Of a stretch of 64,000 nucleotides of DNA, positions 1 to 8,459 are shown in pieces (within the stretch, counting starts at the first letter, position 1; each line of letters starts with the position of its first letter). Below the pieces are notes generated by a model, which made no database searches, had not been told where the DNA came from, and was given only the letters and a program-made list of their open reading frames with translations. Origin of the DNA: Nocardia spumae. GTDB taxonomy: Bacteria; Actinomycetota; Actinomycetes; Mycobacteriales; Mycobacteriaceae. The position numbers were made by a program, and so were the translations under genes. The stretch spans positions 6,920,864 through 6,984,863 of the forward strand of contig NZ_JAJFZL010000001.1 of assembly GCF_020733635.1 (NCBI RefSeq). The letters run 5' to 3'.

Positions 1-103
1 GACCACCCGCGATCGGCCCGACGCCGAATACGACAACGCGGCCGTCGCCCGCGCCGCGGCCCTCGCTATCGCGGCGCTGGACGGTGGACCCGCCCCGAAG
101 TGA
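1..103 (+). CDS. C-terminal end of an unidentified protein (partial)
   Basis: The left edge of the window cuts this gene. Codons begin at base 2 and run 33 sense codons to TGA at 101-103. The tail is alanine-rich and probably helical (it includes AAVARAAALAIAALDGG), with good high-GC codon use. Too little is present to name a family. A 14-bp perfect hairpin lies 21 bp after the stop and separates it from the convergent gene at 182-895. Confidence 0.55.
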   Translation, partial: TTRDRPDAEYDNAAVARAAALAIAALDGGPAPK

Positions 104-124
104 TCCCGCCTCGCGGCGAAGCAC

Positions 125-162
125 GTGTTCCCCGGACCAGTGCCGGTCGGTCCGGGGAACAC
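125..162. terminator. Bidirectional hairpin terminator
   Basis: Perfect 14-bp stem (GTGTTCCCCGGACC, loop of 10, exact complement) between two convergent genes. There is no real T-tract, which is usual for actinobacterial terminators. Confidence 0.7.
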
Positions 163-181
163 GGCCTTCTCTACCGGCCGA

Positions 182-895
182 TCACTTGGCCGGAGCCGGT
201 GGGTTGAACGGCGAGTTGATGGTGGTGAAGTACTGCGTCGCGGCCAGCAGCGCCACCGGAGCGGTGACCAGCAACTGACCCGCAAGAGTGCCGAGGGCGC
301 CCACCGCGACGATGCCGCCCAAGCAGCCCACCAGGGCCGCCGGCAGAAATCCGCCGAACAGACCGATGATCGCCGCCGCCGCGACGGTCGCGCCCGCGAT
401 ACCGCCCAGCACGCAGCCCACGGCTCCACCGGTGATACCACCGACCAGCGTGCCGATCGTGGCGCCCGCGGTGAGGGTGCTGGTCAAACGCGTCCAGGCC
501 GCCTGCTCACGGTCGTACGGGGTCTTCCACGGCGCCTGGTCCTGATAGGGCAGATCGACCGGCTTGTAGATCGCGTGCCCCGCATCGAACCGCGGTGTCA
601 ATGTCGCGGTGCGGCCGCTGATATCGGCCGCGATCGGAAATTCGAAATCGTCGACGCGGAACTTCAATTCGGTTCCGGCCAGTCTGGTTCCGTCCGGTGA
701 CTTGATTTCGAACACCCCGTCGTGGACATCGAGGGATCCGGCGTCGGTCGAGATGATCGTCGATTTCTCATTGGTCGTGGCCTGGTAGTTCACCACACCC
801 GGGTCCTGGGCCGGCGCCGCGCTGACGGTGCCGGCCGCGATGCCCACGGCGGCGGCCACCGTGGCGCCGACCACGGCTGAATTCCTTATCTTCAC
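182..895 (-). CDS. Secreted hypothetical protein, paralogue of the gene at 1199-1900
   Basis: A 237-residue protein with an N-terminal Sec signal: basic start (VKIRNS), hydrophobic core, and an Ala-x-Ala-type cleavage region near AGTVSAAPA. A conserved middle part includes ELKFRVDDFEFPIAADISG. The C-terminal half is Gly/Ala-rich and hydrophobic with paired cysteines, and could span or insert in a membrane. The GTG start at 895 was chosen over upstream ATGs because GAGGA lies 8 nt before it and the paralogue starts at the same place. I recognise no enzyme family. It is probably a nocardial envelope protein, and it is co-oriented with its paralogue. Confidence 0.7.
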   Translation of the reverse strand: MKIRNSAVVGATVAAAVGIAAGTVSAAPAQDPGVVNYQATTNEKSTIISTDAGSLDVHDGVFEIKSPDGTRLAGTELKFRVDDFEFPIAADISGRTATLTPRFDAGHAIYKPVDLPYQDQAPWKTPYDREQAAWTRLTSTLTAGATIGTLVGGITGGAVGCVLGGIAGATVAAAAIIGLFGGFLPAALVGCLGGIVAVGALGTLAGQLLVTAPVALLAATQYFTTINSPFNPPAPAK

Positions 896-1110
896 TGCCC
901 TGTTCCTCATCATCGGGCTGCGGTAATTCACGCAGCGATTCGCCGCTCACGGATTTCGTCACCATTCGCATCCAACGGGGGTAACCGGAATGCGACGGCC
1001 CGTAGCAACGGATCTATTTTGGAATGAATGAGAAACTGCAACGAGGTTAATAACCAGTTGGATTCCAATCGAATATCGACCGAGATAAATTAAATCTCAC
1101 GAAGCATATT

Positions 1111-1150
1111 GAAAGCAAAAACACCTCCGCACCTTTCGGTGCGGAGGTGT
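1111..1150 (-). terminator. Rho-independent terminator of the 1199-1900 gene
   Basis: 13-bp perfect stem at 1121-1133/1138-1150 with a TTTC loop. On the minus strand it is followed by TTTTTGCTTT, a true T-tract, 49 bp after the stop codon at 1199. Confidence 0.85.
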
Positions 1151-1198
1151 TTCACTCGGCGCGGGAACGCTACCGGCTCAGGGCTACCGGTAGGACGT

Positions 1199-1900
1199 TC
1201 ACTTGGCCGGCGCCGCGGGGTGGAACGGCTCGTTGATGGTGCTGAAGTACTGGATCAGGGCGCCGATGGCGACCGGGGCGGTCACGAAGAGCTGGCCCGC
1301 GATCACACCCAGGAAACCGACCGCGGCGGCACCGGCGACACAGCCGCCCAGCGGGCCGAGACCGAACAGGGTGGCCAGCGCACCGGTCGCGACGATACCG
1401 AGGGCGGCACCGGCGATGCAGCCGACAGCAGCCCCACCGAGACCGCCGACCACCGTGCCGATGGTGGCACCGGTAGCGACGGTGTCCTTCAGGCGAGTGA
1501 AGGCGGCGACCTCACGCTCGTAGGGGGTCTTCCACGGCGCCGAGTCCTCGAACGGCAGCGCGACCGGCTTGTAGACCGCGTGCTGCAGATCGAACTGGGG
1601 CGTCAGGGTGGCGGTGCGGCCCGAGATGTCGGCAGCGATCGGAAATTCGAAATCGTCCACCCGGAACTTCAATTCCGTACCCGCCACGGTGGCCCCGTTG
1701 GCGGCCTTGATCGTGAACACACCGTTCTCGACGTCCATCGAACCGGAGTCCGTTGTCACGGTGGCCGATCTGTCGTCACTGGATGCTCGATAACCGACGG
1801 GTTGAACATCATCGGCGGGGGCGGCGTTCACCGTTCCCGCCAGGGCGCTCAGGGTGGTCGCGACCAGCGCCGTGAGCACGGCGAATTTCCTCAATTTCAC
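1199..1900 (-). CDS. Secreted hypothetical protein, paralogue of the gene at 182-895
   Basis: A 233-residue exported protein with a clear signal peptide (VKLRKFAVLTALVATTL, cleavage near VNAAPA). The same conserved core as its neighbour (TELKFRVDDFEFPIAADIS) is followed by a hydrophobic Gly/Ala-rich C-terminal half ending in PAAPAK. The GTG at 1900 has GAGGA 10 nt upstream; the longer ATG version at 2038 would add a non-signal, Arg/Cys-rich extension. The two genes are a tandem duplication. Their function is unknown, and a surface or pore-like role is only a guess. Confidence 0.7.
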   Translation of the reverse strand: MKLRKFAVLTALVATTLSALAGTVNAAPADDVQPVGYRASSDDRSATVTTDSGSMDVENGVFTIKAANGATVAGTELKFRVDDFEFPIAADISGRTATLTPQFDLQHAVYKPVALPFEDSAPWKTPYEREVAAFTRLKDTVATGATIGTVVGGLGGAAVGCIAGAALGIVATGALATLFGLGPLGGCVAGAAAVGFLGVIAGQLFVTAPVAIGALIQYFSTINEPFHPAAPAK

Positions 1901-2124
1901 TGCTACTGAATCCTCAATCTTCCGGCCGCCGGCAGAACCGCGCGGCACAGGTCGCCGTGTCCGGCACGACACACGGCGCGGGACAGTTTGCGGGCATCCG
2001 ACAAGGTCGAACCAGAGTAAGAACCAGCCCGATTTCAACCGGTGACGTGCTCCGCACCCTCGGGCAGGATCGAGCCGGATTGCCGTATCGCGCCACCGAC
2101 AACCCAGTAACCCGAGGTTCTACG

Positions 2125-2964
2125 TTGACATCCCAAGCAATACGGCCGACCGTCAGCTGGTCGGCCGCGGCTCGTTTACAGAAACTACCGCGATTACCTT
2201 ATCTGCCCGGTGCGCGTTCCGCGCGGCTGATCACCCCCGTTCTCATCGTCGTCGTCTGGCAAATCGCAAGTGCCACCGGTATTTTGCCGGAAAAGCTGCT
2301 GGCCGCGCCGACCACGGTGGCCCGTACGGCGATCGACCTCGTCGGGGACGGGACCCTACCGCACGCGATCTTGATTTCCCTGCAGCGGGCAGCCATCGGA
2401 TTCGCCATCGGCGCCGCCATCGGGATCGGCCTGGCCCTCATCGCCGGCCTCAGCACCCTGGGCGAACATGTCGTCGACCCGGTGATGCAGATGCTGCGCA
2501 CACTACCGTTCTACGGCCTGATCCCGCTGCTGATTCTGTGGTTCGGCATCGGAGAGTTGCCCAAGATCGTGCTGGTGGCCTTCGGCGTCGCGATTCCGTT
2601 GTATCTCAACACTTTCTCGGGCATTCGCGGTGTGGACGGCAAACTCGCGGAGCTGGGCCGCGTACAGCAGCTGTCCAAACCGGCGCTGATCCGGCACATC
2701 GTGCTCCCGGGCGCCCTGCCGCAGACCCTGGTCGGACTGCGGCAGTCGCTCGGTGTCGCCTGGCTGGCCCTGATCGTCGCCGAACAGGTCAATGCCGATG
2801 CGGGACTGGGCTTTCTGATCAACGACGCGCGGGAGTTCCTGCGCACCGATGTCATCGTCGTCGGCCTGCTCGTCTACAGCCTGCTCGGCCTGCTCACCGA
2901 TGCCGCCGTCCGGCTGGTGGAAAGAAAGGCGCTGGTATGGCGACGCGGGTTCTTGGGGAACTGA
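2125..2964 (+). CDS. ssuC: Aliphatic sulfonate ABC transporter permease SsuC
   Basis: Inner-membrane permease of the sulfonate/nitrate/taurine importer class, 279 residues, about six membrane segments. The cytoplasmic EAA-like loop that docks on the ATPase lies around GRVQQLSKPALIRHIVLPGALP. I start it at TTG 2125, with CGAGG 7 nt upstream. The 56 in-frame codons before it give a low-complexity sequence not expected in this family. It overlaps ssuB by 28 bp and heads the operon ssuC-ssuB-ssuA-ssuD. The order and the monooxygenase at the end make sulfonate uptake for sulfur supply the best reading. Confidence 0.85.
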   Translation: MTSQAIRPTVSWSAAARLQKLPRLPYLPGARSARLITPVLIVVVWQIASATGILPEKLLAAPTTVARTAIDLVGDGTLPHAILISLQRAAIGFAIGAAIGIGLALIAGLSTLGEHVVDPVMQMLRTLPFYGLIPLLILWFGIGELPKIVLVAFGVAIPLYLNTFSGIRGVDGKLAELGRVQQLSKPALIRHIVLPGALPQTLVGLRQSLGVAWLALIVAEQVNADAGLGFLINDAREFLRTDVIVVGLLVYSLLGLLTDAAVRLVERKALVWRRGFLGN

Positions 2965-3710
2965 ACGACACGGCGCGCCGGGACACCGCGTCCGAGCCGG
3001 TGGCGAGCATTCGCGGGCTGGGCCGGGCGTTCGACGGCCGCACCGTGCTGGACACGATCGATCTCGATATCGGCCGTGGCGAATTCGTGGCCCTGCTCGG
3101 TCGCAGCGGCACCGGCAAATCCACGCTGCTGCGCATCCTCGCCGGACTCGACAACGACTACGACGGCGAACTGGATGTCCACGGAGAAGCGGCCGTGGCC
3201 TTCCAGGAACCCCGGCTGGTGCCGTGGAAACGCGTGCACGCCAACGTCTCTCTCGGACTTCGCCGTTCCGATCCGGCGGCCGCCACCCGCGCCGCGCTGG
3301 CGGAGGTCGGGTTGAGCGCCCGCGCCGACGCCTGGCCGCTGACGCTGTCCGGCGGTGAGGCGCAGCGAGTCTCTCTGGCCCGCGCCCTGGTCCGAGAGCC
3401 GGATCTGCTTCTGCTGGACGAGCCGTTCAGTGCGCTGGACGCGTTGACCCGCATCACGATTCACTCGCTGGTGCTGGATCTGTGGGCCCGCCACCGGCCC
3501 GGTGTCCTGCTGGTCACCCACGACGTGGACGAGGCTTTGCTGCTGGCCGACCGCGCCATCGTGCTCGCCGACGGCGGGATCGCCCGCGACCTGCGCATCG
3601 ATCTGCCCCGCCCGCGCCGGCGCGAAACACCCGAACTCGTCGCCCTGCGCACCACCCTGCTCACCGAACTGGGTGTCACCGAAGATCCCGAAACAGAGAG
3701 TCCCGCATGA
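2937..3710 (+). CDS. ssuB: Aliphatic sulfonate ABC transporter ATP-binding protein SsuB
   Basis: ATPase of the importer, 257 residues. Walker A GRSGTGKS is at 55-62, the Q-loop at Gln90, signature LSGGE at 137-141, Walker B LLLLDE at 157-162, and the switch histidine is in VTHDVDEA. The ATG at 2937 lies inside the 3' end of ssuC behind a GGAAAGAAAGG ribosome site, so the two are probably translationally coupled. The stop overlaps the ssuA start (ATGA). Confidence 0.9.
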   Translation: MATRVLGELNDTARRDTASEPVASIRGLGRAFDGRTVLDTIDLDIGRGEFVALLGRSGTGKSTLLRILAGLDNDYDGELDVHGEAAVAFQEPRLVPWKRVHANVSLGLRRSDPAAATRAALAEVGLSARADAWPLTLSGGEAQRVSLARALVREPDLLLLDEPFSALDALTRITIHSLVLDLWARHRPGVLLVTHDVDEALLLADRAIVLADGGIARDLRIDLPRPRRRETPELVALRTTLLTELGVTEDPETESPA

Positions 3711-4708
3711 TCCCCCGTCGCCTCCTGCTCGCTGTCGCCGTCGTCGCGGTGGTCGCGACCGCATGTGGCAGTTCCGATTCCGACGACGCGGCGGTGCGCC
3801 CGGACGGTTCGGTGGATCTGTCGCAGGTCACCCTGCGTATCGGCGACCAGAAGGGCACCGGCCTGCAGGCATTGCTGGACGCTGCCGGTGAGCTGCGGTC
3901 GGCGCCGTACAAGATCGAGTGGTCGCAGTACACCTCCGGTCCGCCGATGCTGGAGGCGATCAACTCCGGCGCCGTCGATTTCGGCAGTGTCGGCAATTCA
4001 CCGCCGGTCTTCGCCGCAGCCGCCGGTTCGGATATCAAGATCGTCTCCGCCTACCGGTCCGGTACCGCGGGCCAGGCGATCCTGGTGCCGAAGGATTCGC
4101 CACTGCGCGCACCGGCCGATCTGCGCGGTAGGAAGATCGCGGTCACCAAGGGCAGTTCGGCCCACCACCACCTGCTGACCGTGCTCGACCGGAACGGGCT
4201 GTCGTTCAAGGATATTCAGCCGCAGTATCTGCAGCCCGCGGATGCGCTGGCGGCCCTGAGCTCCGGCAAGGTCGACGCCTGGGCCATTTGGGACCCTTAC
4301 ACCGCACTCGGGCAGATTCAGGAGAAAGCCCGGATCCTGGCGGACGGCAACGGATATATCAACGGGGACTCGTTCACCGTCGCGGGCACCAAGGCGCTGG
4401 CGAGCACCTCGCGCACCGCCGCCATCCGCGATGTGCTGGCCCGTCTCCAGCGCGCCCACGAATGGGCCGATCAGCACACCGATCAGTGGGCGCAGACCTT
4501 CGCCCGCATCAGCGGCATCCCGCTCGACGTGAGCACCCTCGCCGCGTCCCGGGATCCGTATCGAGATCACTCCCTGGATACCTCCGCGATCCAGGGTGAA
4601 CAGCAGGTCGCCGACGCGTTCGCCGAGGCGGGACTGATTCCGAAGAAGCTCACGATGACCGACTTCATCGACACCCGCTTCAACGACCTCTACCCGACGA
4701 CTTCCTAG
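3707..4708 (+). CDS. ssuA: Aliphatic sulfonate-binding lipoprotein SsuA
   Basis: Extracytoplasmic substrate-binding component, 333 residues. It has a lipoprotein signal with lipobox VATAC (Cys20) and so should be lipid-anchored outside the membrane. The fold follows the SsuA/NMT1 pattern, with a core including IGDQKGTGLQALLDAAG and AINSGAVDFGSVGNSPPVF. ATG 3707 overlaps the ssuB stop as ATGA, and the next gene begins 11 bp after this stop. Confidence 0.9.
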   Translation: MIPRRLLLAVAVVAVVATACGSSDSDDAAVRPDGSVDLSQVTLRIGDQKGTGLQALLDAAGELRSAPYKIEWSQYTSGPPMLEAINSGAVDFGSVGNSPPVFAAAAGSDIKIVSAYRSGTAGQAILVPKDSPLRAPADLRGRKIAVTKGSSAHHHLLTVLDRNGLSFKDIQPQYLQPADALAALSSGKVDAWAIWDPYTALGQIQEKARILADGNGYINGDSFTVAGTKALASTSRTAAIRDVLARLQRAHEWADQHTDQWAQTFARISGIPLDVSTLAASRDPYRDHSLDTSAIQGEQQVADAFAEAGLIPKKLTMTDFIDTRFNDLYPTTS

Positions 4709-4719
4709 GAGCCGCACCG

Positions 4720-5871
4720 ATGAGCTTGTCCTTCCACTGGTTTCTGCCCACCTACGGCGATTCCCGCAATCTGGTCGCCGGCGGACACGGCACCTCGATG
4801 TCGGGTGACCGGCCGGCCTCGCTGCGCTATCTGAACCAGATCGCCGGCGCCGCCGAGGAGAACGGTTTCGAAGGCGTGCTGACGCCGACCGGGGCCTGGT
4901 GCGAGGACGCCTGGCTGACCACCGCCATGCTGGTCGAGACCACCGAGACACTCAAGTTCCTGGTCGCGTTCCGCCCCGGTGTGGTGAGCCCGACGCTGGC
5001 CGCGCAGATGGCCGGCACCTTCCAGCGGCATTCGCGCGGCCGGTTGCTGCTGAACGTGGTGACCGGCGGGGAACCGCACGAGCAGCAGGCCTACGGCGAC
5101 TTCCTGGACAAGGAACAGCGCTACGAGCGCACCGGCGAGTTCCTGCACATCGTCCGGCAGCTGTGGGAGTCCGCGGATCCGGTCAGCTTCGAGGGCAAGC
5201 ACCTGCAGGTGCGCAACGCGCAGTTGAACAATCGCCCCGACCCGCTGCCGCCGGTGTTCTTCGGCGGCTCGTCGGCCGCCGCCGGACCGGTCGCGGCCCG
5301 CTACGCCGACACCTATCTCACCTGGGGTGAGCCGCTGTTCGCGGTGAGCAAGAAGCTGGAGTGGATTCGCCGGCTGGCGGTGGATCACGGCCGGGTGCTC
5401 GACTACGGCCTGCGCATCCACGTCATCTCCCGCGACACCTCCGAACAGGCGTGGGCCGAGGCCGACCGGCTGCTCCAGGCGGTCGATCCCGCGGATATCG
5501 AACGCGTGCAGGCGAATCTGGCGCAGAGCGAGTCGGAGGGACAGCGCCGGATGCTGGAACTGCACGGCGGCAGCACCGATCGACTCGAGATCGCACCGAA
5601 TCTGTGGGCCGGGGTGGGCCTGGTCCGCGGCGGTGCGGGTACGGCTCTGGTCGGCTCGCACGAGGAGGTCGCCGAGCGGCTGATCGAATACTCCCGCCTC
5701 GGTATCACACACTTCATCCTGTCCGGTTATCCGCACGTCGAGGAGGCGTACTGGTTCGGCGAGGGAGTGCTGCCGATCCTGCGGCGTCGCGGCCTGTGGC
5801 AGCCGCCCGCTCATCGCGAGAACCGGGTCACCACAACGCCGTTCGCGACCGCGGCGGCCGGCAGCAGCTGA
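4720..5871 (+). CDS. ssuD: FMNH2-dependent alkanesulfonate monooxygenase SsuD
   Basis: Luciferase-fold enzyme that uses reduced FMN and O2 to release sulfite from alkanesulfonates in the cytoplasm; 383 residues, the usual length. The active-site cysteine region AWCEDAW (Cys61, matching Cys54 of the E. coli enzyme) and Arg232/His234 in LRIHVIS are present. AGGAG lies 10 nt before the ATG. It is the last gene of ssuCBAD. No ssuE-type FMN reductase is adjacent, so FMNH2 must come from elsewhere. Confidence 0.9.
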   Translation: MSLSFHWFLPTYGDSRNLVAGGHGTSMSGDRPASLRYLNQIAGAAEENGFEGVLTPTGAWCEDAWLTTAMLVETTETLKFLVAFRPGVVSPTLAAQMAGTFQRHSRGRLLLNVVTGGEPHEQQAYGDFLDKEQRYERTGEFLHIVRQLWESADPVSFEGKHLQVRNAQLNNRPDPLPPVFFGGSSAAAGPVAARYADTYLTWGEPLFAVSKKLEWIRRLAVDHGRVLDYGLRIHVISRDTSEQAWAEADRLLQAVDPADIERVQANLAQSESEGQRRMLELHGGSTDRLEIAPNLWAGVGLVRGGAGTALVGSHEEVAERLIEYSRLGITHFILSGYPHVEEAYWFGEGVLPILRRRGLWQPPAHRENRVTTTPFATAAAGSS

Positions 5872-5873
5872 CC

Positions 5874-5909
5874 CGAATCGGCCCCGGCATAGACGCCGGG
5901 GCCGATTCG
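5874..5909. terminator. Bidirectional hairpin terminator
   Basis: Perfect 15-bp stem (CGAATCGGCCCCGGC, loop ATAGAC, complement) starting 2 bp after ssuD and ending 5 bp before the end of the convergent oxygenase gene. Confidence 0.8.
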
Positions 5910-5913
5910 CGGG

Positions 5914-7239
5914 TCAGCGCGCGTCGGCGATCCAACTACCGTGGAACCCCGCCGGGACCCGCCGCGGCAGCCGTACCGACGCGGTCCGGGACAGATCCGC
6001 GGCGTCGAGGACGAGCAGTTCGGACCCGCGCCCGCCGCGATCGGAGACGATCGTGAGCAGCCAGCCCTCGTCCTCACCGCGTGCGTCCGCGGCCGGCACG
6101 AAGACCGCCTCACCGGGAGCGAAGTCCGCGCCCAATTCGCATGCGGTCGAATTACCCTGTTCCACATCATATTTCACGATCGCGGTATCGGCCGCGGCGT
6201 ACAGGAACCGGGAGGGCGATCCCGTGCGTTCGTCGTCGTGGGTCGGGAATTCGACGTCCCGATCATCGCGACGCGTTGCGCCGACCCGACCGGATTCGAG
6301 ATCGAGCACCCACCGGTGCAGGTGTGCCGCGCCCGTCCCGGCGACGGTATCGGCACCGCCGCCACCGATCCCGGTCCAGATCGCGGCGAAATCCTCGGGC
6401 GCGTAGCGCACGGCGTCCAGCACGATCCGGCCCCGCGAGTCCTCGTAGGCGTTACCGACGTGGAAGACGTAACAGGGATCGATGTCGAACCACCGCACCG
6501 CACCGCCCGCGCGCGGCATGACGCCCAGGCGAGCGGGGTAGTCACCGTCCCATCGGAACGGCATGCGGCCCAGGAGCGCCGGATCGAATACCACCGGGAG
6601 ATCGAGCCAGACGACATAACGCTCGGTGATGGCGAAATCGTGCATCATGGTCGGCCCGCCGACCTCCACGACCCGGCTTTCGGCCAGCTCCCCCGCCGCC
6701 GTCAGGCGGTGATAGGTGAGATACGGCGGAGTGAAACCGTAACCGAAGAACAACAATTCGCCGGTGCGCGGATCACGCTTCGGATGGGCGGTCATCGCGG
6801 TGGTGAGGCGGCCGCCGAAATCACAGCTGCCGACCGTCGCCAGTTCCGGGGTGAGTTCGTAGGGCAGGCCGCTCTCGACGAGTGCCAGAATCCGATCGGC
6901 GTGCGAGATCACGTGGGTATTGGCCGGGACTGCGCCGAGATCGACGATGCCGTCGGCGCCGACGAAGGGGGCGCCGACGGTGAATCGAGGCGTGCGCACC
7001 CACCGATTGCGGTACCACTCCGCACGGCCGTCGCGCAGCCGCACCCCGTGCACCATGCCGTCGCCGACGAACCAGTGCCCACTGGCCCGCCCCGGTGGCG
7101 GATTCGGCCCGTTGCGGAAGTAGCGGCCGGTCAGCTCGGGCGGCAACCGTCCGTCGATCGGCAGATCGTAGGCGTCGATCTCGTCCGGTACGGGCGCGAG
7201 CAGCCCGGTCAGCCACGGTGTCGTCACTGCGTCGGTCAT
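5914..7239 (-). CDS. Carotenoid oxygenase family protein (carotenoid/stilbene cleavage dioxygenase)
   Basis: Beta-propeller Fe(II) dioxygenase of the RPE65/carotenoid-cleavage family, 441 residues. The four iron-ligand histidines are all visible: His152 (TAHPK), His200 (MMHDFA), His260 (FHVGNAYED) and His433 (GFHGSW). The expected substrate is a polyene or stilbene double bond; which one cannot be read from sequence. ATG 7239 is preceded by GGAGGAGG and overlaps the stop of the upstream membrane-protein gene (ATGA), so the two form an operon divergent from the PadR regulator. Confidence 0.88.
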   Translation of the reverse strand: MTDAVTTPWLTGLLAPVPDEIDAYDLPIDGRLPPELTGRYFRNGPNPPPGRASGHWFVGDGMVHGVRLRDGRAEWYRNRWVRTPRFTVGAPFVGADGIVDLGAVPANTHVISHADRILALVESGLPYELTPELATVGSCDFGGRLTTAMTAHPKRDPRTGELLFFGYGFTPPYLTYHRLTAAGELAESRVVEVGGPTMMHDFAITERYVVWLDLPVVFDPALLGRMPFRWDGDYPARLGVMPRAGGAVRWFDIDPCYVFHVGNAYEDSRGRIVLDAVRYAPEDFAAIWTGIGGGGADTVAGTGAAHLHRWVLDLESGRVGATRRDDRDVEFPTHDDERTGSPSRFLYAAADTAIVKYDVEQGNSTACELGADFAPGEAVFVPAADARGEDEGWLLTIVSDRGGRGSELLVLDAADLSRTASVRLPRRVPAGFHGSWIADAR

Positions 7240-7823
7240 GCTGGTTCCTCCTCCATTGTCGATGCCGCGGCATCCGCTCGGCGCCGGGCGTATTCGGGAT
7301 AGCGGGCGGTGAAGATCGCGGCGGCGGCGACGAGAGCGACCTTGCAGGCCACCAGGGCCACCACGGAGTGCGGACTCCGGTACCGCACCACCGCCAGCGA
7401 CACCGCCTCGAGGGTGAAGCACAGGGCCCACACGAGGGTGATGATCACGTTGACCCGTTCGAAAGCCGTGGTGCGAGCGATCTCTTCGCTCACGGTGCGG
7501 CGCGCGATACCCCGCGTGAAGGGCCGCCGCAGCGCCAGGCTCAGCCACGCGGTCGCGCCCAGCCACGCCATGGCCAGCGCGGTTCCGTAGTCGAGTGCCG
7601 GGGAATCCGGCGCGAACACCGACCAGAGGGCGAACAACGCCATGAAGCCGGTGGTGGACAGATCCAGGATCAGCTCGTCGAACCGGCGTCCGGCCCGGCG
7701 GTCCGCGGCGATCAGCACCAAGGCGGCGATCAGGCCATCGACGGCGCCGACGCGATTGTCCACTCCACTGCCCACGGCGAGCACGATCCACGGCAGGAAG
7801 GTGCGGGCGTAGTACTTCGACAC
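7236..7823 (-). CDS. Hypothetical integral membrane protein
   Basis: A 195-residue protein with about five or six hydrophobic segments and no recognised catalytic motif. The GTG at 7823 has GGAAGG upstream; a longer version from 7898 would run through the operator region and is unlikely. Its stop overlaps the oxygenase start (ATGA). The coupling suggests a role connected with the oxygenase substrate or product, such as membrane access, but that is inference from position only. Confidence 0.65.
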   Translation of the reverse strand: MSKYYARTFLPWIVLAVGSGVDNRVGAVDGLIAALVLIAADRRAGRRFDELILDLSTTGFMALFALWSVFAPDSPALDYGTALAMAWLGATAWLSLALRRPFTRGIARRTVSEEIARTTAFERVNVIITLVWALCFTLEAVSLAVVRYRSPHSVVALVACKVALVAAAAIFTARYPEYARRRADAAASTMEEEPA

Positions 7824-7860
7824 GGTCTCGGCCTTCCGTCGCCCCGATATGCCACTTCTG

Positions 7861-7925
7861 ACATGTCGAAAGTAGAGGTTCCAATCACAACATGTCAATA
7901 CTGAAATGTCAGAGTAGACATGTTA
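7861..7925. promoter_or_regulatory. Probable PadR operator: ACATGTC-type repeats at 14-bp period
   Basis: ACATGTCA (7890), AAATGTCA (7904) and ACATGTTA (7918) recur exactly every 14 bp, and a fourth ACATGTCG sits at 7861, 29 bp before the first. The array fills the 112-bp gap between the divergent padR and membrane-protein/oxygenase genes, where a PadR repressor would bind to control both. Confidence 0.65.
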
Positions 7926-7935
7926 AGTTCGGAGT

Positions 7936-8448
7936 ATGAGCCTCCGATACGCAGCGCTGGGACTGCTCGCCGATCGCGGCCCGGCCAGCGGTTACGACCT
8001 GCTGAAGATCTTCGAGATCTCCCTCGGCAACGTCTGGCAGGCCACGCAGAGTCAGCTGTACGGCGAACTCGGCAAACTCACCGCCGACGGGCTGATCGAG
8101 GTTGCCGAAGAGGGTGCGCGCGGGCGCAAGGTGTACGCGATCACCGAGGCCGGCTGCGAGGAACTACGGCACTGGATGATCGAGGTCGATCCGCAACCCG
8201 CCCGGCGCGACGAGACGATGCTGCGGGTCTTCCTGCTCGGCACCATCGAGCCCGCGGAGCGGCGCGCCTACCTGCGAAAATGCGCAGAGGCGCTGGAGCG
8301 GCGACTGACCGAGGTGCACGAACTGGAAGCACGCATCGACTGGGACGACGACGATCTGTCCCAGTACGGCCACCTGGTGATGGATTACGGCAAGCAGTTC
8401 ATCCGGATGCGCGGCGAGTGGTTCGCGGCGGCCGCGGACAAGATCTGA
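7936..8448 (+). CDS. PadR family transcriptional regulator
   Basis: A 170-residue regulator. The N-terminal PadR winged helix is typical (SLRYAALGLLADRGPASGYDL, then LYGELGKLTADGLIE and the wing ARGRKVYAIT). A longer charged C-terminal region (PadR_C-like, KCAEALERRLTEVHELEARI) should form the helical dimerisation arm. It is divergent from the membrane protein/oxygenase operon, with repeated ACATGTC sites between. PadR proteins often repress a neighbouring detoxification or catabolic gene and respond to phenolic-like ligands, so the oxygenase substrate is a candidate ligand. Confidence 0.88.
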   Translation: MSLRYAALGLLADRGPASGYDLLKIFEISLGNVWQATQSQLYGELGKLTADGLIEVAEEGARGRKVYAITEAGCEELRHWMIEVDPQPARRDETMLRVFLLGTIEPAERRAYLRKCAEALERRLTEVHELEARIDWDDDDLSQYGHLVMDYGKQFIRMRGEWFAAAADKI

Positions 8449-8459
8449 TCCGGGCCGCT

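Noticed and set aside
1901..2124. Possible SAM-type riboswitch before ssuC
   Set aside because: I looked for the conserved core expected of actinobacterial SAM-IV leaders and did not find it; no convincing aptamer.
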